Shown piece after piece: positions 21,764 through 31,233 of a stretch of 64,000 nucleotides of DNA (the first letter of the stretch is position 1; each line of letters begins with the position of its first letter). The DNA is taken from NCBI GenBank assembly GCA_945643635.1, contig CALZFC010000202.1, positions 1 through 64,000 on the forward strand, written 5' to 3'. The position numbers and the translations under genes are program-made. Below the pieces are notes generated by a model. That model saw only the letters and a program-made list of their open reading frames with translations, did not search any database and had not been told where the DNA came from. This DNA is from Allodiplogaster sudhausi (Eukaryota > Nematoda > Chromadorea > Rhabditida > Diplogasteridae).

Positions 21764-24093
21764 TGTTGTATAAATCGACTCTATTGTCGATGTTCATAGA
21801 GGATGATGAACGCACAAAGAAAGAATCCGTCATGCGATCTGACAAACGGAAATCCCTTGAATCCTCAAGTACAGTTAATGAAAGCAGCCCGCGTATTACG
21901 CGTAGCAGAAGTCGAACTCCTCTTTCTGCTGAAAGGCAATTTAATTGTGTTAACAATATGACACCTATCAAGGTTGCATTGCCTTGTACGAACAAGGAAT
22001 CCTTAACCAAGCGAATTGTTCAGACACCAAAACGAAAAAGCGATTTCACAGATATTGCATGTTCTCTTAAGAAACGAAGAGAAGGTATTTCTGAAAGCCC
22101 ATCTGTTTTGCTTTCACAAATGAGCGATTTGCACATCATTAAAACCCCGGCGAGTCCAACTCCCGGGAGAAAGAGGAAAGCTGAACATGAAGTAGAACCC
22201 TCACCATCAACCATTTTATGTGGTATGAATCATTTGAATGTTAGTACTCCAAAGCGAGTTTCAACGAGACAGCCGAAAAAACTGTTTGTGCCCTATCAGG
22301 CTCAATTTTCCACGGCCAAGTCCGATGCTCCAATCGCAACGATGTCATACGACAGTTTAAAAAAGCTAGACGGCAATCAGTGGTTGAATGATGAAGTTGT
22401 TCACTGTGCTATACAAGCAATTTGCTACGGCAAGAATGTTTTCCTGATTGATCCGGTTCAGTATGAAAGATACTGTAGAAATCCAGACAGCATGCAAAAG
22501 TTGAGAACAAACAACTACAGCAATTATGATATGATTATGTTTCCATTGGTCAATGATAACCACTTTAAGTTAAGTGTCATAAACATGTCGTCGCCAAGCT
22601 TTGTCATGGTTTACGACTCGCTGAATAAACTTGACCGGAATGAATTGTACAGAATTCAAAAGTGTATTCACCACTTAACCGGACTTCAAGTAATGGCCGC
22701 CCCTTCGGGTGACAATCTTACCACTCTGCAAAGTGATGGTTATAATTGTGGTCCAATTACTATTTTTCACGCTTTGCAAATTGTTAATAATCGGCCGACA
22801 GTTGTGCCGCATTTTGATGTTGCTTCTTTCAGAAAGCAGTTGAAGCACTATTTGCAGACATGCAAGTTGATTAAGATAGCTGGAGGAATCGAAAAAAATG
22901 TTACTCCTGATTGCACTCCTAGATCTAGAAGATCGAGCTCACGCTCTTCCATCGGCTCTGTAGCATCAATGAGAAGTGTGGCATCATCCAAAATGTCAGA
23001 TGAAAGCGACTATTCAAGTGAGTCACTTGAAATGCTTAAAAAGTTTGGCTGGGTACATCAGCCTCGAAGAGGTAAACCAGAGATCTCAGTATCAGCAATA
23101 TCACTATATGCTGCGTATACAAGAGGACATTTTGATAGCTCTATTATTGAAGCGATGTTAAAAGTCCTGGTTGCCGAGTCAAGGCAAAACATTTTTGTGC
23201 TTTCGAATACCGAAGTAATGGAATGCATTTTGAGTAATAAAGCTCCTGAGAACCTGAGTAAGATGAAATATAAAATTGCATTTGTTCCGCTGAATGATCA
23301 AAATGAATGGATCCTTGGAGTGATAGAGACACATCCTGAGATTACAATTCGACTCTACGACAAAGACCGGAGAGATACTGTTATGGCACAATTATCTAAA
23401 TTTGTGGAGATAGCATTTGGCAAGCCAGAAGTAATGGATAAGAAAAAGTCCAATCAAGTATGCAAGTACTCAACTCCAGAAGAGTCGGCTCCTGCTCTAT
23501 TCTTTAATGCGGAACAGTACTTGTTCGATTTGGCAAAACAGAGAAAGAAGAAATTTGACGAGTTTAAATCTGAAGTATACCGCGAAATCATCACTAAGAT
23601 GTTGATTGACTCAAAGATGGTCAGAATATGTGCCCAAAGAGATACCGCAGCCAAGGAAGTTGTGCAGATAATTCCATTCAAGTGTATCGATTTGAGCGAT
23701 AGAGATATCTCTTTTCTATCAGAAGAAAACGATCAATTGAGTGATGTAATTATCAACAAGTTTGCGATCGGTCTCAATTCAAATAAGCGATATGTTGTCC
23801 TACCACTTGATGCTTTTAAAAGCGATGGAAGACTAGAAGGCTTTAATGTTGGAAAAAGACAGGGCATATTAATGCCTGTCAAGAAAACATCAGGCGAATA
23901 CGCGCTGATTGTCATTAAGGAACAGAAAGCATATGTCTATGATCCGTACATCCCAGCCGTTGGAAGCGAATTTTCTGAGAAAATTAAGCAAGTAGCATCG
24001 TACTACAATCGAAACAGAGCAAGTTGCGCACTGAAGAAAAGTATCCAGTCATTCAAAGTCCGTCATCTACCGGAATATATGTGTGTGCACTAA
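21751..24093 (+). CDS. Helitron copy 2 polyprotein part C: Ulp1-like units 5, 6 and most of 7
   Basis: This is a 780-residue open segment. Residues 20-190 are a Ser/Arg/Lys-rich linker with nuclear-localisation-like patches (TPKRKS, GRKRK). Unit 5 is the clearest C48 domain: DGNQWLNDEV at 207-216, His271 (NDNHF), Asp289 (VYDS), Gln327 and Cys333 (YNCGP). A Ser/Arg-rich linker (385-445) follows. Unit 6 keeps Asp537 (LYDKD) but has Glu519-Trp where His-Trp is expected and no Cys. Unit 7 has Tyr717 for His and Asp731 (VYDPY); its end lies in part D. Units 6 and 7 are therefore probably non-catalytic. A one-base loss near 24040 ends this frame. Confidence 0.75.
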   Translation: MLQLMLYKSTLLSMFIEDDERTKKESVMRSDKRKSLESSSTVNESSPRITRSRSRTPLSAERQFNCVNNMTPIKVALPCTNKESLTKRIVQTPKRKSDFTDIACSLKKRREGISESPSVLLSQMSDLHIIKTPASPTPGRKRKAEHEVEPSPSTILCGMNHLNVSTPKRVSTRQPKKLFVPYQAQFSTAKSDAPIATMSYDSLKKLDGNQWLNDEVVHCAIQAICYGKNVFLIDPVQYERYCRNPDSMQKLRTNNYSNYDMIMFPLVNDNHFKLSVINMSSPSFVMVYDSLNKLDRNELYRIQKCIHHLTGLQVMAAPSGDNLTTLQSDGYNCGPITIFHALQIVNNRPTVVPHFDVASFRKQLKHYLQTCKLIKIAGGIEKNVTPDCTPRSRRSSSRSSIGSVASMRSVASSKMSDESDYSSESLEMLKKFGWVHQPRRGKPEISVSAISLYAAYTRGHFDSSIIEAMLKVLVAESRQNIFVLSNTEVMECILSNKAPENLSKMKYKIAFVPLNDQNEWILGVIETHPEITIRLYDKDRRDTVMAQLSKFVEIAFGKPEVMDKKKSNQVCKYSTPEESAPALFFNAEQYLFDLAKQRKKKFDEFKSEVYREIITKMLIDSKMVRICAQRDTAAKEVVQIIPFKCIDLSDRDISFLSEENDQLSDVIINKFAIGLNSNKRYVVLPLDAFKSDGRLEGFNVGKRQGILMPVKKTSGEYALIVIKEQKAYVYDPYIPAVGSEFSEKIKQVASYYNRNRASCALKKSIQSFKVRHLPEYMCVH

Positions 24094-27000
24094 TGCACGC
24101 ATTGTCTGTTGACAGCAAAGATATGCCTAAGAGCGTTGAGTCCAAGGCTGTGAAGAGAATTATTTGTCAAGTTCTCGAACTAAACGAACATATTTCAGTC
24201 TCACCAGACATAACTAATAAAATAGTTGTTGATAATGAAATCCCAGTTGTGACAACCCCACAGTCGGGAACGAAAGAATATAAAACAAAGCATAAGCAAC
24301 GAGCTCGCACTGTTCAACCGCAACTCATGCGTGCTCAGATTAATTACAGTACTCTACCGGAGCCTTATGTACTTCCGCAACAGATCAAATGCGTGCACTG
24401 TAAAGCATGGCGATGGCCCGGTGAACCAGATTCCATTTGCTGCAAAGGCGGTCAAGTTAAGATCCAAGATGATTTTCCACTATTCGTGGACATTGAAGAA
24501 ATGAGAAAAATAAAAGAGTACATCCTTTCACCGGCTGGAAAAGCTACTTATGACACTGTGAGAATGATAAATTCTCCCCTATCATTTGTTTGCGCCATTA
24601 TGAACACGAAAAAGAAATCAGAGTTTCCCAAAGGAGGCCCAGTACCCTTGGTTCTTAATGGGAGAATAGAGGCAACAATTGTGAGCCCTCAAGATAGCAC
24701 CTCGAAGTCGAATCCTTCGTTTGTTTCACTCATCATTTGCAAGGATTCTGCTCGAGCAGAAAAGGCTTGTGCCGACTTTATGAAGAAATACAATGTAAAG
24801 TACAACCTTGATATTTTCATGCGAGTTCGAAATGTGATACAGGAACACAATCATCTCGCGAAATGCTATGTGCGCCTGGAAGAAGTGATCCAGGAAGAGA
24901 AAAAGAAAGCTGAGGCACGGAATAGAAAGCCCAACCATGTTATGTTGAACATTCTTGATAGAGAGGAGGCTGTGAAGCAGTTCTCACCGAACATTCAAGC
25001 TGGAGGAAAAATGATTCATGTGAATCCTCCCATTCATCCTGGCAGATTGAATGAGCCACAAGGCGACAAGTTTATGTCAGCCATATACGTCTACCCAGAT
25101 GGACAGTGCCCAAGCCACGAAGATTTGAATCGTGGAGTAAGAATTTTCCAGAAATCATCTTGGACAAATAAGAAGCTTGTGCACTTTAGCCAGCTGTGGG
25201 ATGCCATGAGTTATACACTTTTGTTGCCACGCGGAGTCCGCACTTACAAGCTTGGAATGCCCAAGTTTATAACAATGAACAAGAGAAATCCCCTTCCTGG
25301 GGTAAAGCCACGCGAGTTCCTCTCGCGATCTGAATATTACAATTTCACGTTCGCAGATAAAGGTAATACACCCGAAGAAAGAAGAATGCATTGGTGCAGA
25401 TACTGGGGTATGCTTACCCAGCAATTCCAACTAGACGTATATTTGAGAATTCAAGCAGATCGACTGGCTGCCATAAAGAGAGAACGCGAGGAGCAAGTCA
25501 ATAAGTTGGCCAAAGTGTCAGCAAATGCAAAGTATGTTCAGATGAAGCTTGAAGAAAAAGGATACGCACTTGGCAACTATGTCACACTCCCTGAAAGCTT
25601 TTATGGAGGCCCGAAATACTTCCGAAGACTGTACTACCAATGTGTAGCACTTTCAAAGAGATATGGCAAACCATCTCGCTTCATAACATTTACTGGAAAT
25701 CCAGAATGGCCGGAGATTACGGAAATTCTGAAACTCATCTCGCCTAATATGACATGGCATGACATTGCCGATGATGTGTGCCGAATCTTTTGGCTCAAGG
25801 CAAAAGAATTTTTGAAAGACGTCACTGAACGTGGTGTACTTGGAGAAGTGGTTGCCAACGTCTGGAACGTTGAATATCAACAGAGAGGAATGCCTCATAT
25901 TCACCTGTTGATCTGGTTTAAGAAAGGCCATGTTGACACTCCAGAGATCATTGATCAGACAATCAGTGCTGAGATTCCGCCTGAACCTGCCCGGGATGAC
26001 CCTTATTATGAGGAGAAAATGAGACATCGTGAACTCATTAAAAAGTGTATGATTCATGGTCCCTGTGAAGGTAAACTTGATATGACATGTCGTAAGAGGC
26101 GACCTAATGCATTCTTATGCGCGAAAAGTTACCCAAAAGGCTATCGCGATGAAACAGAAATGATTGAAAACGATTATCCGTTGTATAGACGGAGAGATAA
26201 CGGAGCAAACATTGTCTACTCAAAAGGAAAGAATGTACGAGTTGCAACGAATCGACATGTTGTTCCGCACAATCCATATCTCCTGATGAAGTATGGCTGT
26301 CACATTAATGTAGAGGCCTCTACAAGTATCTCTACATTCAAGTACATTTTCAAGTACATATTCAAGGGCGTTGACCTTCTAGCCTTGGAAATTGATGATA
26401 TGGAAGAGGAAGAGTTGAATGCCAATGGCATTGTACTCAGAAATGAATATCAGAAAAAAGATGGAAAAGTCAGGCAATTGGTTGATCTTGACGAGACAAA
26501 GACTTTCCAGAATGCCAGAAGCATATCCTCAATTGAGGCTTCATACTGCAGACTTGGCCTGCCAAGGCATGGTATATCTCATTGCGTTACAGCATTGTAC
26601 ATTCATCTGGAAGGCGAGCAACATATGGTTGTCAAAGCTGATGATACTGCTGCCCAGAGAGAACAAAGAGCTGAGAGAGCCATCTCCAGATTCATGGCTT
26701 TCATGGAGCTTAATACGCGTGACGAAGATGCAAGAAAATTGACATATCTTGAAGTTGAAGAAAGATACAGATGGGATCAGAAGGCAAAGATGTACAAGCC
26801 ATATGTGCGTACTGGCCAGATTGAACGTAATAATGCGTACCTATCTCCCATCAGCCCCCGAAACAGGGAACTTTACGGACTGCACTGTCTGGTGAGAAGC
26901 CTTACAGGCTACACTTGCTTTGCTGATTTGCTTAAATCAGAAGATGGAAACACTACATATGCAACCTTTGATGAGTCGGCTCGGGCAAGAGGCCTTTTGA

Positions 27001-27659
27001 GAGATGACAAGGAATGGGACGAATGTCTTAACCTTGCAAGCGAATCTATACCGAATCCAAGAGCATTCCTGCGACTTTTCTGCGTCATTCTGATGAATTG
27101 TCAGCCGCCCAGTCCGGCAGAACTATTTGAAAAGTACAAGGTGCACATGCTTGACCGTGATAAGCAGAAAAAGTATTCTGAAGAAGAGAAAGAGCAGAGA
27201 ATCCTCAGGCACATTCAGTCGATAATAAGGCACTCTAACATGACGCTCAAGCAGTTTGGATTGCCTGAGCTTATAAGGAATGAAGCTCTTGAGCGAAAGT
27301 TCATGTCTGAAGACAAGAGAGATGCTCAAAGGAGAGCAGATGAGATGCAACCCACGCTAAATGACGGCCAGAAGGCAATTTCGGAGCAAATCATTGCTGC
27401 CATCTCAGACGCAAGTGCCGAAAAGCGTTGCTTCTTTGTGACTGGAAGTGGAGGTTGTGGAAAGACATACCTCTACGAGTACTTAATCAATTGGTGCATT
27501 GCACACGAAAAGGTTGTTTTACCTGTTGCCTCAACCGGCATTGCAGCAACTCTATTGAAGAATGGTACGACCGCTCACAGTGGTTTGGAATTCCGCTCGA
27601 ATATGATGAGCTGGACAAAACAAACCTTGACATCACCTCAGACAAGGGCCAGTTTTTGA
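24024..27659 (+). CDS. Helitron copy 2 Rep nuclease with N-terminal helicase (RepHel), part D
   Basis: This is the longest open segment, 1,211 residues. Residues 8-27 (IQS...STGIYVCALMHAL) complete Ulp1-like unit 7, with Thr at the Cys position. A zinc-knuckle-like block, CVHC...WRWPGEPDSICC, follows at about 122-142 and resembles the Cys-rich block before Rep in other Helitrons. The Rep HUH motif is His625-Ile-His627 in GMPHIHLLIW. The two tyrosines are Tyr774 and Tyr778 in KYIFKYIFKG, the Y2 arrangement. Walker A, GSGGCGKT, is at 1141-1148. Rep should nick single strands at the element ends. A lost T near 27585 moves the rest of the helicase into the next frame, so the last 25 or so residues are out of frame. 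Confidence 0.85.
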   Translation: MRTEEKYPVIQSPSSTGIYVCALMHALSVDSKDMPKSVESKAVKRIICQVLELNEHISVSPDITNKIVVDNEIPVVTTPQSGTKEYKTKHKQRARTVQPQLMRAQINYSTLPEPYVLPQQIKCVHCKAWRWPGEPDSICCKGGQVKIQDDFPLFVDIEEMRKIKEYILSPAGKATYDTVRMINSPLSFVCAIMNTKKKSEFPKGGPVPLVLNGRIEATIVSPQDSTSKSNPSFVSLIICKDSARAEKACADFMKKYNVKYNLDIFMRVRNVIQEHNHLAKCYVRLEEVIQEEKKKAEARNRKPNHVMLNILDREEAVKQFSPNIQAGGKMIHVNPPIHPGRLNEPQGDKFMSAIYVYPDGQCPSHEDLNRGVRIFQKSSWTNKKLVHFSQLWDAMSYTLLLPRGVRTYKLGMPKFITMNKRNPLPGVKPREFLSRSEYYNFTFADKGNTPEERRMHWCRYWGMLTQQFQLDVYLRIQADRLAAIKREREEQVNKLAKVSANAKYVQMKLEEKGYALGNYVTLPESFYGGPKYFRRLYYQCVALSKRYGKPSRFITFTGNPEWPEITEILKLISPNMTWHDIADDVCRIFWLKAKEFLKDVTERGVLGEVVANVWNVEYQQRGMPHIHLLIWFKKGHVDTPEIIDQTISAEIPPEPARDDPYYEEKMRHRELIKKCMIHGPCEGKLDMTCRKRRPNAFLCAKSYPKGYRDETEMIENDYPLYRRRDNGANIVYSKGKNVRVATNRHVVPHNPYLLMKYGCHINVEASTSISTFKYIFKYIFKGVDLLALEIDDMEEEELNANGIVLRNEYQKKDGKVRQLVDLDETKTFQNARSISSIEASYCRLGLPRHGISHCVTALYIHLEGEQHMVVKADDTAAQREQRAERAISRFMAFMELNTRDEDARKLTYLEVEERYRWDQKAKMYKPYVRTGQIERNNAYLSPISPRNRELYGLHCLVRSLTGYTCFADLLKSEDGNTTYATFDESARARGLLRDDKEWDECLNLASESIPNPRAFLRLFCVILMNCQPPSPAELFEKYKVHMLDRDKQKKYSEEEKEQRILRHIQSIIRHSNMTLKQFGLPELIRNEALERKFMSEDKRDAQRRADEMQPTLNDGQKAISEQIIAAISDASAEKRCFFVTGSGGCGKTYLYEYLINWCIAHEKVVLPVASTGIAATLLKNGTTAHSGLEFRSNMMSWTKQTLTSPQTRASF

Positions 27660-29173
27660 GACAAGTTGAAGTCATCATTTGGGATGAGGCCCCAATGCAG
27701 TCGAATGCAATCTTGAGCTTTGTTGACAGAACAATGAGAGTCGCTGCACCCAGAGACCAGAAAGATAAACCATTTGGTGGACGTGTCGTTCTCCTCGGTG
27801 GGGACTGGAAGCAAATTTTGCCTGTTATACCCAGTGCTCGAGATAGACAAATCTTGAATTACACACTGAACAATGCACCTGTTTACGACAAGTTTAAGCA
27901 GTGCAAACTGACTGTCAACATGAGGGTCGACAAGGACCAACAAATATTTCTGAAATATCAGACTGAAGTTGGAGAAGGAACTGCAAACTTTGACGGATTG
28001 CACATTCGTGTACCTGAAAGAATGCTATGCGCCGATGAGGACGCACTAATAGAATCCGTGTATCCGGAGGAAGTCCGCTGCAACGGTGAAGAGATGAGCA
28101 AAAGAGCAATCCTCGCAGTTAGAAATGATGCAGTAATCAAACTAAATGAGAAGATTATGAACTTGCTACCTGGAAAAGCAGAAGAGTTTATAGGAATCAC
28201 TGAGATTCCTGAAGAAGCAGAGCATATGGGCATGCCAGTAGATTTGATCTCAACCTTGGAGGCGATGACGCCCAATGGAATGCCCGCTCATAAGTTAGTT
28301 TTGAAACCACAAACACCAGTTATGCTGCTAAGGAACATTGACATTGAGAATAAGTTGTGCAATGGCACTAAACTTGTGTTCTTGAACGCAGTGAAAGTAA
28401 ACTCTGCTGACAGAAACGTCATTCTGCTGAGATGCAGAAATGTGACTGTGAATCCACCAGAAGAGGTATTCCTGCCGAGAATCGTGCTGAACTATCTCGA
28501 TCGTAACAGTGGTGTACAATTCACAAGAAGACAGTTCCCGATAAGGGCGTGCTTTGCTTGCACGATTAACAAGAGTCAAGGCCAGACATTGACAAGAGTG
28601 GGACTTGATCTAAGAACTCCGACATTTTCTCACGGGCACTTCTATGTGGCCATCTCGAGAGTTAAAACTGAGGCACATCTCAAACTTTTGATACCAAAAG
28701 AATTTATCACAGAAGATAAAGTGAACGGAAAGCATGCCGTTGTCAGAAATATTGTCTATAGAGACCTTTTCAAGACGGTCAATTGTGAGATCACAAATAT
28801 TCCTCCTGTACTGGCTGAGGAACCAGATGTTGACCCATTTGAGGGCTTGAATCTTGATGACGATGTCGGGGCCGAGAATGACCCCGAAGAGCATGAAGAA
28901 GACATTGAGCAAGTCCAGGAGATTGATCAAGAACAGCTCGAAAAAGATCTTGATGATTTTACTTATCAGTTGCAGCAAGAGATTGCAGCAAATGGCAAAG
29001 TAGCCGAGAACAAGATAACGGGTGAGAATGCCGTTGTTAACGATGATGTACAGGCAATGCCAGAAATCGATGACGAAGTTCACTACTTTAGTGATGATGA
29101 AGAAGGCAACCTTGAGTATGTTGTATCCTCCGATGAGGAGGAGAATCTCCAAGAAGAGGAAGAAATGAACTGA
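27428..29173 (+). CDS. Helitron copy 2 Pif1-type helicase, C-terminal part E
   Basis: The authentic helicase frame resumes about 27586. The residues before that are an overlapping wrong frame. Seen in order: IIWDEAPM (Walker B), RVVLLGGDWKQILPVIP, FKQCKLTVNMRV, the insert with the EFIGITEIPEE region, then ACFACTINKSQGQTL and HGHFYVAISRVK (motifs V and VI). This SF1B helicase should unwind the element strand during rolling-circle transfer. After the helicase, about 140 residues form an acidic tail rich in Glu and Asp, ending EEEEMN. It is conserved in the three copies and has no family I recognise. The stop is TGA/29173, and about 190 bp of 3' sequence separates it from the first 3' hammerhead-like unit. 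Confidence 0.85.
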   Translation: MLLCDWKWRLWKDIPLRVLNQLVHCTRKGCFTCCLNRHCSNSIEEWYDRSQWFGIPLEYDELDKTNLDITSDKGQFLRQVEVIIWDEAPMQSNAILSFVDRTMRVAAPRDQKDKPFGGRVVLLGGDWKQILPVIPSARDRQILNYTLNNAPVYDKFKQCKLTVNMRVDKDQQIFLKYQTEVGEGTANFDGLHIRVPERMLCADEDALIESVYPEEVRCNGEEMSKRAILAVRNDAVIKLNEKIMNLLPGKAEEFIGITEIPEEAEHMGMPVDLISTLEAMTPNGMPAHKLVLKPQTPVMLLRNIDIENKLCNGTKLVFLNAVKVNSADRNVILLRCRNVTVNPPEEVFLPRIVLNYLDRNSGVQFTRRQFPIRACFACTINKSQGQTLTRVGLDLRTPTFSHGHFYVAISRVKTEAHLKLLIPKEFITEDKVNGKHAVVRNIVYRDLFKTVNCEITNIPPVLAEEPDVDPFEGLNLDDDVGAENDPEEHEEDIEQVQEIDQEQLEKDLDDFTYQLQQEIAANGKVAENKITGENAVVNDDVQAMPEIDDEVHYFSDDEEGNLEYVVSSDEEENLQEEEEMN

Positions 29174-29363
29174 AGAAAGACGACAGTCTAATTGCTCAGT
29201 GAGCAAGTACCTGTGAAAATCTTGCGAGAAGCAAATGGCGGGTAAATAACAAGTATGCGCAAATTAAATGCGTTGTTTGAATATGAAATCTAATATCTTG
29301 CAAGATACAAATGACAAGTAATTTGCTTTTTTGAATGAGAAATTAAATATTTTATAACAAAAT

Positions 29364-29445
29364 CCCGTCGCGAGATTAAAGGGGCGAAACGGGTTTACAT
29401 ATATGCATATTGCCAGGTTCTCGCCTGACGAGATCCCCGCCTGGC
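29364..29445 (+). ncRNA. hammerhead-core-like RNA motif, first 3' unit of copy 2
   Basis: CCCGTC is at 29364-29369, then GCGAG, GGGGC, GAAAC, GCCAGG, CTCGC, CTGACGA at 29425-29431, GATCCCC and GCCTGGC. The change T to C within CTGANGA falls at the one position that is free to vary in hammerheads (N7), which supports the assignment. Helix II has an A-G mismatch at its second pair. Helices I, III and IV are perfect. Confidence 0.75.
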
Positions 29446-29508
29446 ATAATTTTGATTTCAACAAAATTATAATGTTATAATAAAAACAATTATTTACCAG
29501 ATTAACAT

Positions 29509-29590
29509 CCCGTCGCGAGATTAAAGGGGCGAAACGGGTACATACGTACAAATTTAGCCAAGTTCTCGCCTGACGAGTTCCCCGCCTGGC
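29509..29590 (+). ncRNA. hammerhead-core-like RNA motif, second 3' unit of copy 2
   Basis: CCCGTC is at 29509-29514, then GCGAG, GGGGC, GAAACGGG, GCCAAG, CTCGC, CTGACGA at 29570-29576, GTTCCCC and GCCTGGC. One mismatch occurs in helix IV. The unit is 145 bp downstream of the first, with an AT-rich spacer. This tandem duplication at the 3' end is not present in copy 1. Confidence 0.7.
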
Positions 29591-29595
29591 ATAAT

Positions 29596-30030
29596 ATTGA
29601 TTTCAAGTTATTATTGCAAACTTAAAATTATTCGAATTTAAAAGTTATACTTAAAAATTATCCACATTTATACTCTAAAATAGGGTCACCATTTGTTTAT
29701 CATATTCTTATTTTCCTAATTGGATGCTGTTAAAGTTGGGCAAAACTATGCCAAATAAAAAATTTTCATACATACAATTTTAATAACATCCCTCTGTATT
29801 AGAATATTCCTTTTCACACATATCCTTCTTTCGTTCCCGTCCCACATTAGCATTGCCACGCGTTCATGCTCATTCTTGTTTTCCTCGTATTATGTCAGCA
29901 GTTAGTTTCCCCTTGCTGCCTTTTCATGAGCGGTTGCTTTCGTTTCTGTTGGCCGATCGATCGTTGCTGAGATAAACGGGGAGCTCCGCGAATTTTTCTT
30001 TTCAAGTGCTTTATATCATCTGACAGCCTG
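29596..30030. other. AT-rich non-coding interval
   Basis: This is the flank to the right of Helitron copy 2. It is AT-rich with no long reading frame and no recognisable RNA. It appears single-copy in the window. It leads into the CT-rich triplicated block. Confidence 0.5.
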
Positions 30031-30360
30031 TATATTTCCCTGTGTGTTTCTTAAGCTCTCTCTCTCTTTGTTTCTCTCTCTCCATCTCTCTCTCTATCTC
30101 TCTCTCTCTCTTTTCTCAGGGCTACGATGAAACCTTGCACCCTATAACTCCTTTTTTATCTCTGTCTCTCTCTTTCTCTCTCTCTCTATCCCTCGTTCTC
30201 TCTCTCTCCCTCGTTCTCTCTCTCGCGTTCTCGCGACCTTTTGCGTGTACTCTAACCCATCTCAGCTGTTGCAGCACGCATACCTTGCAAATATAATTTT
30301 ACCAGCTCAAGCTTATCACAAAGAAATGTTATATTTATTTTTAGTTTTTAGATAGACGTT

Positions 30361-30388
30361 GGTGGTGGTGGGATTTGAGCCCACCACT
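30361..30388 (+). repeat. tRNA T-arm/B-box-like hairpin, block copy 1
   Basis: A GGTGGTGGG..CCCACCAC stem encloses an ATTTGAG loop. The related arms are at 31394-31422 (loop ATTTAAG) and 32465-32494 (stem GTGGG/CCCAT, loop ATTCGAG). The third has a TTCGA loop typical of a tRNA T arm. No complete tRNA cloverleaf surrounds any of them, so a tRNA-derived SINE fragment is the likeliest source. Confidence 0.4.
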
Positions 30389-30412
30389 ATCATAATTAAT
30401 TTCTGACTGCAG

Positions 30413-30477
30413 ATAAAACGGGCGATTGTGAAGACGACGAACGCTGCTGCTACTTAAAGAACAAGACGCAAGTCAAG
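30413..30477 (+). other. possible Cys-rich exon, duplicated at 31451-31515
   Basis: Between CTGCAG and AAG|GTTAGG lies a 65-bp open segment reading DKTGDCEDDERCCYLKNK. The second block has the near-identical TGYCEDDERCCNFKSK reading at 31451-31515, also followed by GTTAGG, but its acceptor is CTGCTG. Cysteine spacing is kept between copies while flanking bases differ. No start, stop or partner exon was identified, so this may be a remnant of an exon. Confidence 0.3.
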
Positions 30478-31202
30478 GTTAGGCAACAGAAAGAGAGGAA
30501 GAAAGAGAGCGAAGGAGAGAGAGAGAGAGAGAGAAAGCAAGAGAGAGAGAGAAAAAATAAAGAGAGAAACTTTACCGCCTCTCAAACTATTTCGTTCACT
30601 TTTAATTCTAGCACAATCCCTCTTCAATCTCTCTTTCTCTTCGTCTTCTCATCCACTATCCGGCAATTATTCTCTGGGCTGAGATAAAACCTCGCACCCA
30701 ATCTCTCTGTTGCAATATTTCTCTCTTCATAGCGCTCTCCACTACATTCGAATATCGTAGGCTTGTGCCGTGTTCTAAACTTAATAATGTTTGTAACAAT
30801 TCACACTTGCCTAGGTCTGTCATTAAATTAAATTTTTCGTGTTATCCAAAGGTTTTATTGTGAAAATTTTTTTTACGAATTAATTGATAGAAAATGGAGA
30901 GTGACATAATTATGAGACGGAGAGAGAGAGGAGGATAGAAAGCGAGCGAGAGAGAGAGAGAGAGAGAGAGAGAGGGAAGAGGAACGTCACAGAAAGCAAC
31001 GGCAGAGACCATGAGAATTTTTTGGTATATTCTTTATTACTCTAAATGTCTTTCGCTCATGCGTTTTGCTTCGATCTCCCACTTACTCTCCATTTTTTCT
31101 CTCTCTCCCTCTCTCTCTCTCTCTTTTTTTTTCTCACGGCTACGATGAAACCTCGTACCCAATTACTCCATTTCCATATCTCTCTCTCTCCATCTCTTTC
31201 TT

Positions 31203-31233
<31 letters not shown>

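Larger units (their letters stand above)
18013..29595 (+). mobile_element. Helitron copy 2 (most intact; RepHel with seven Ulp1-like units)
   Basis: This is the reference copy for the window. The order is one intact and one degenerate 5' hammerhead-like unit, a leader with a 47-bp intron, a protein region at 18760-29173, and two hammerhead-like units at the 3' end (29364 and 29509). Against copies 1 and 3 the coding region needs only about five single-base restorations, near 18847, 20326, 21764, 24040 and 27585. Most of these sit in homopolymers, so sequencing error is possible. The right end is placed after the last hammerhead-like unit. Neither terminus has been verified against an empty site. 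Confidence 0.85.
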
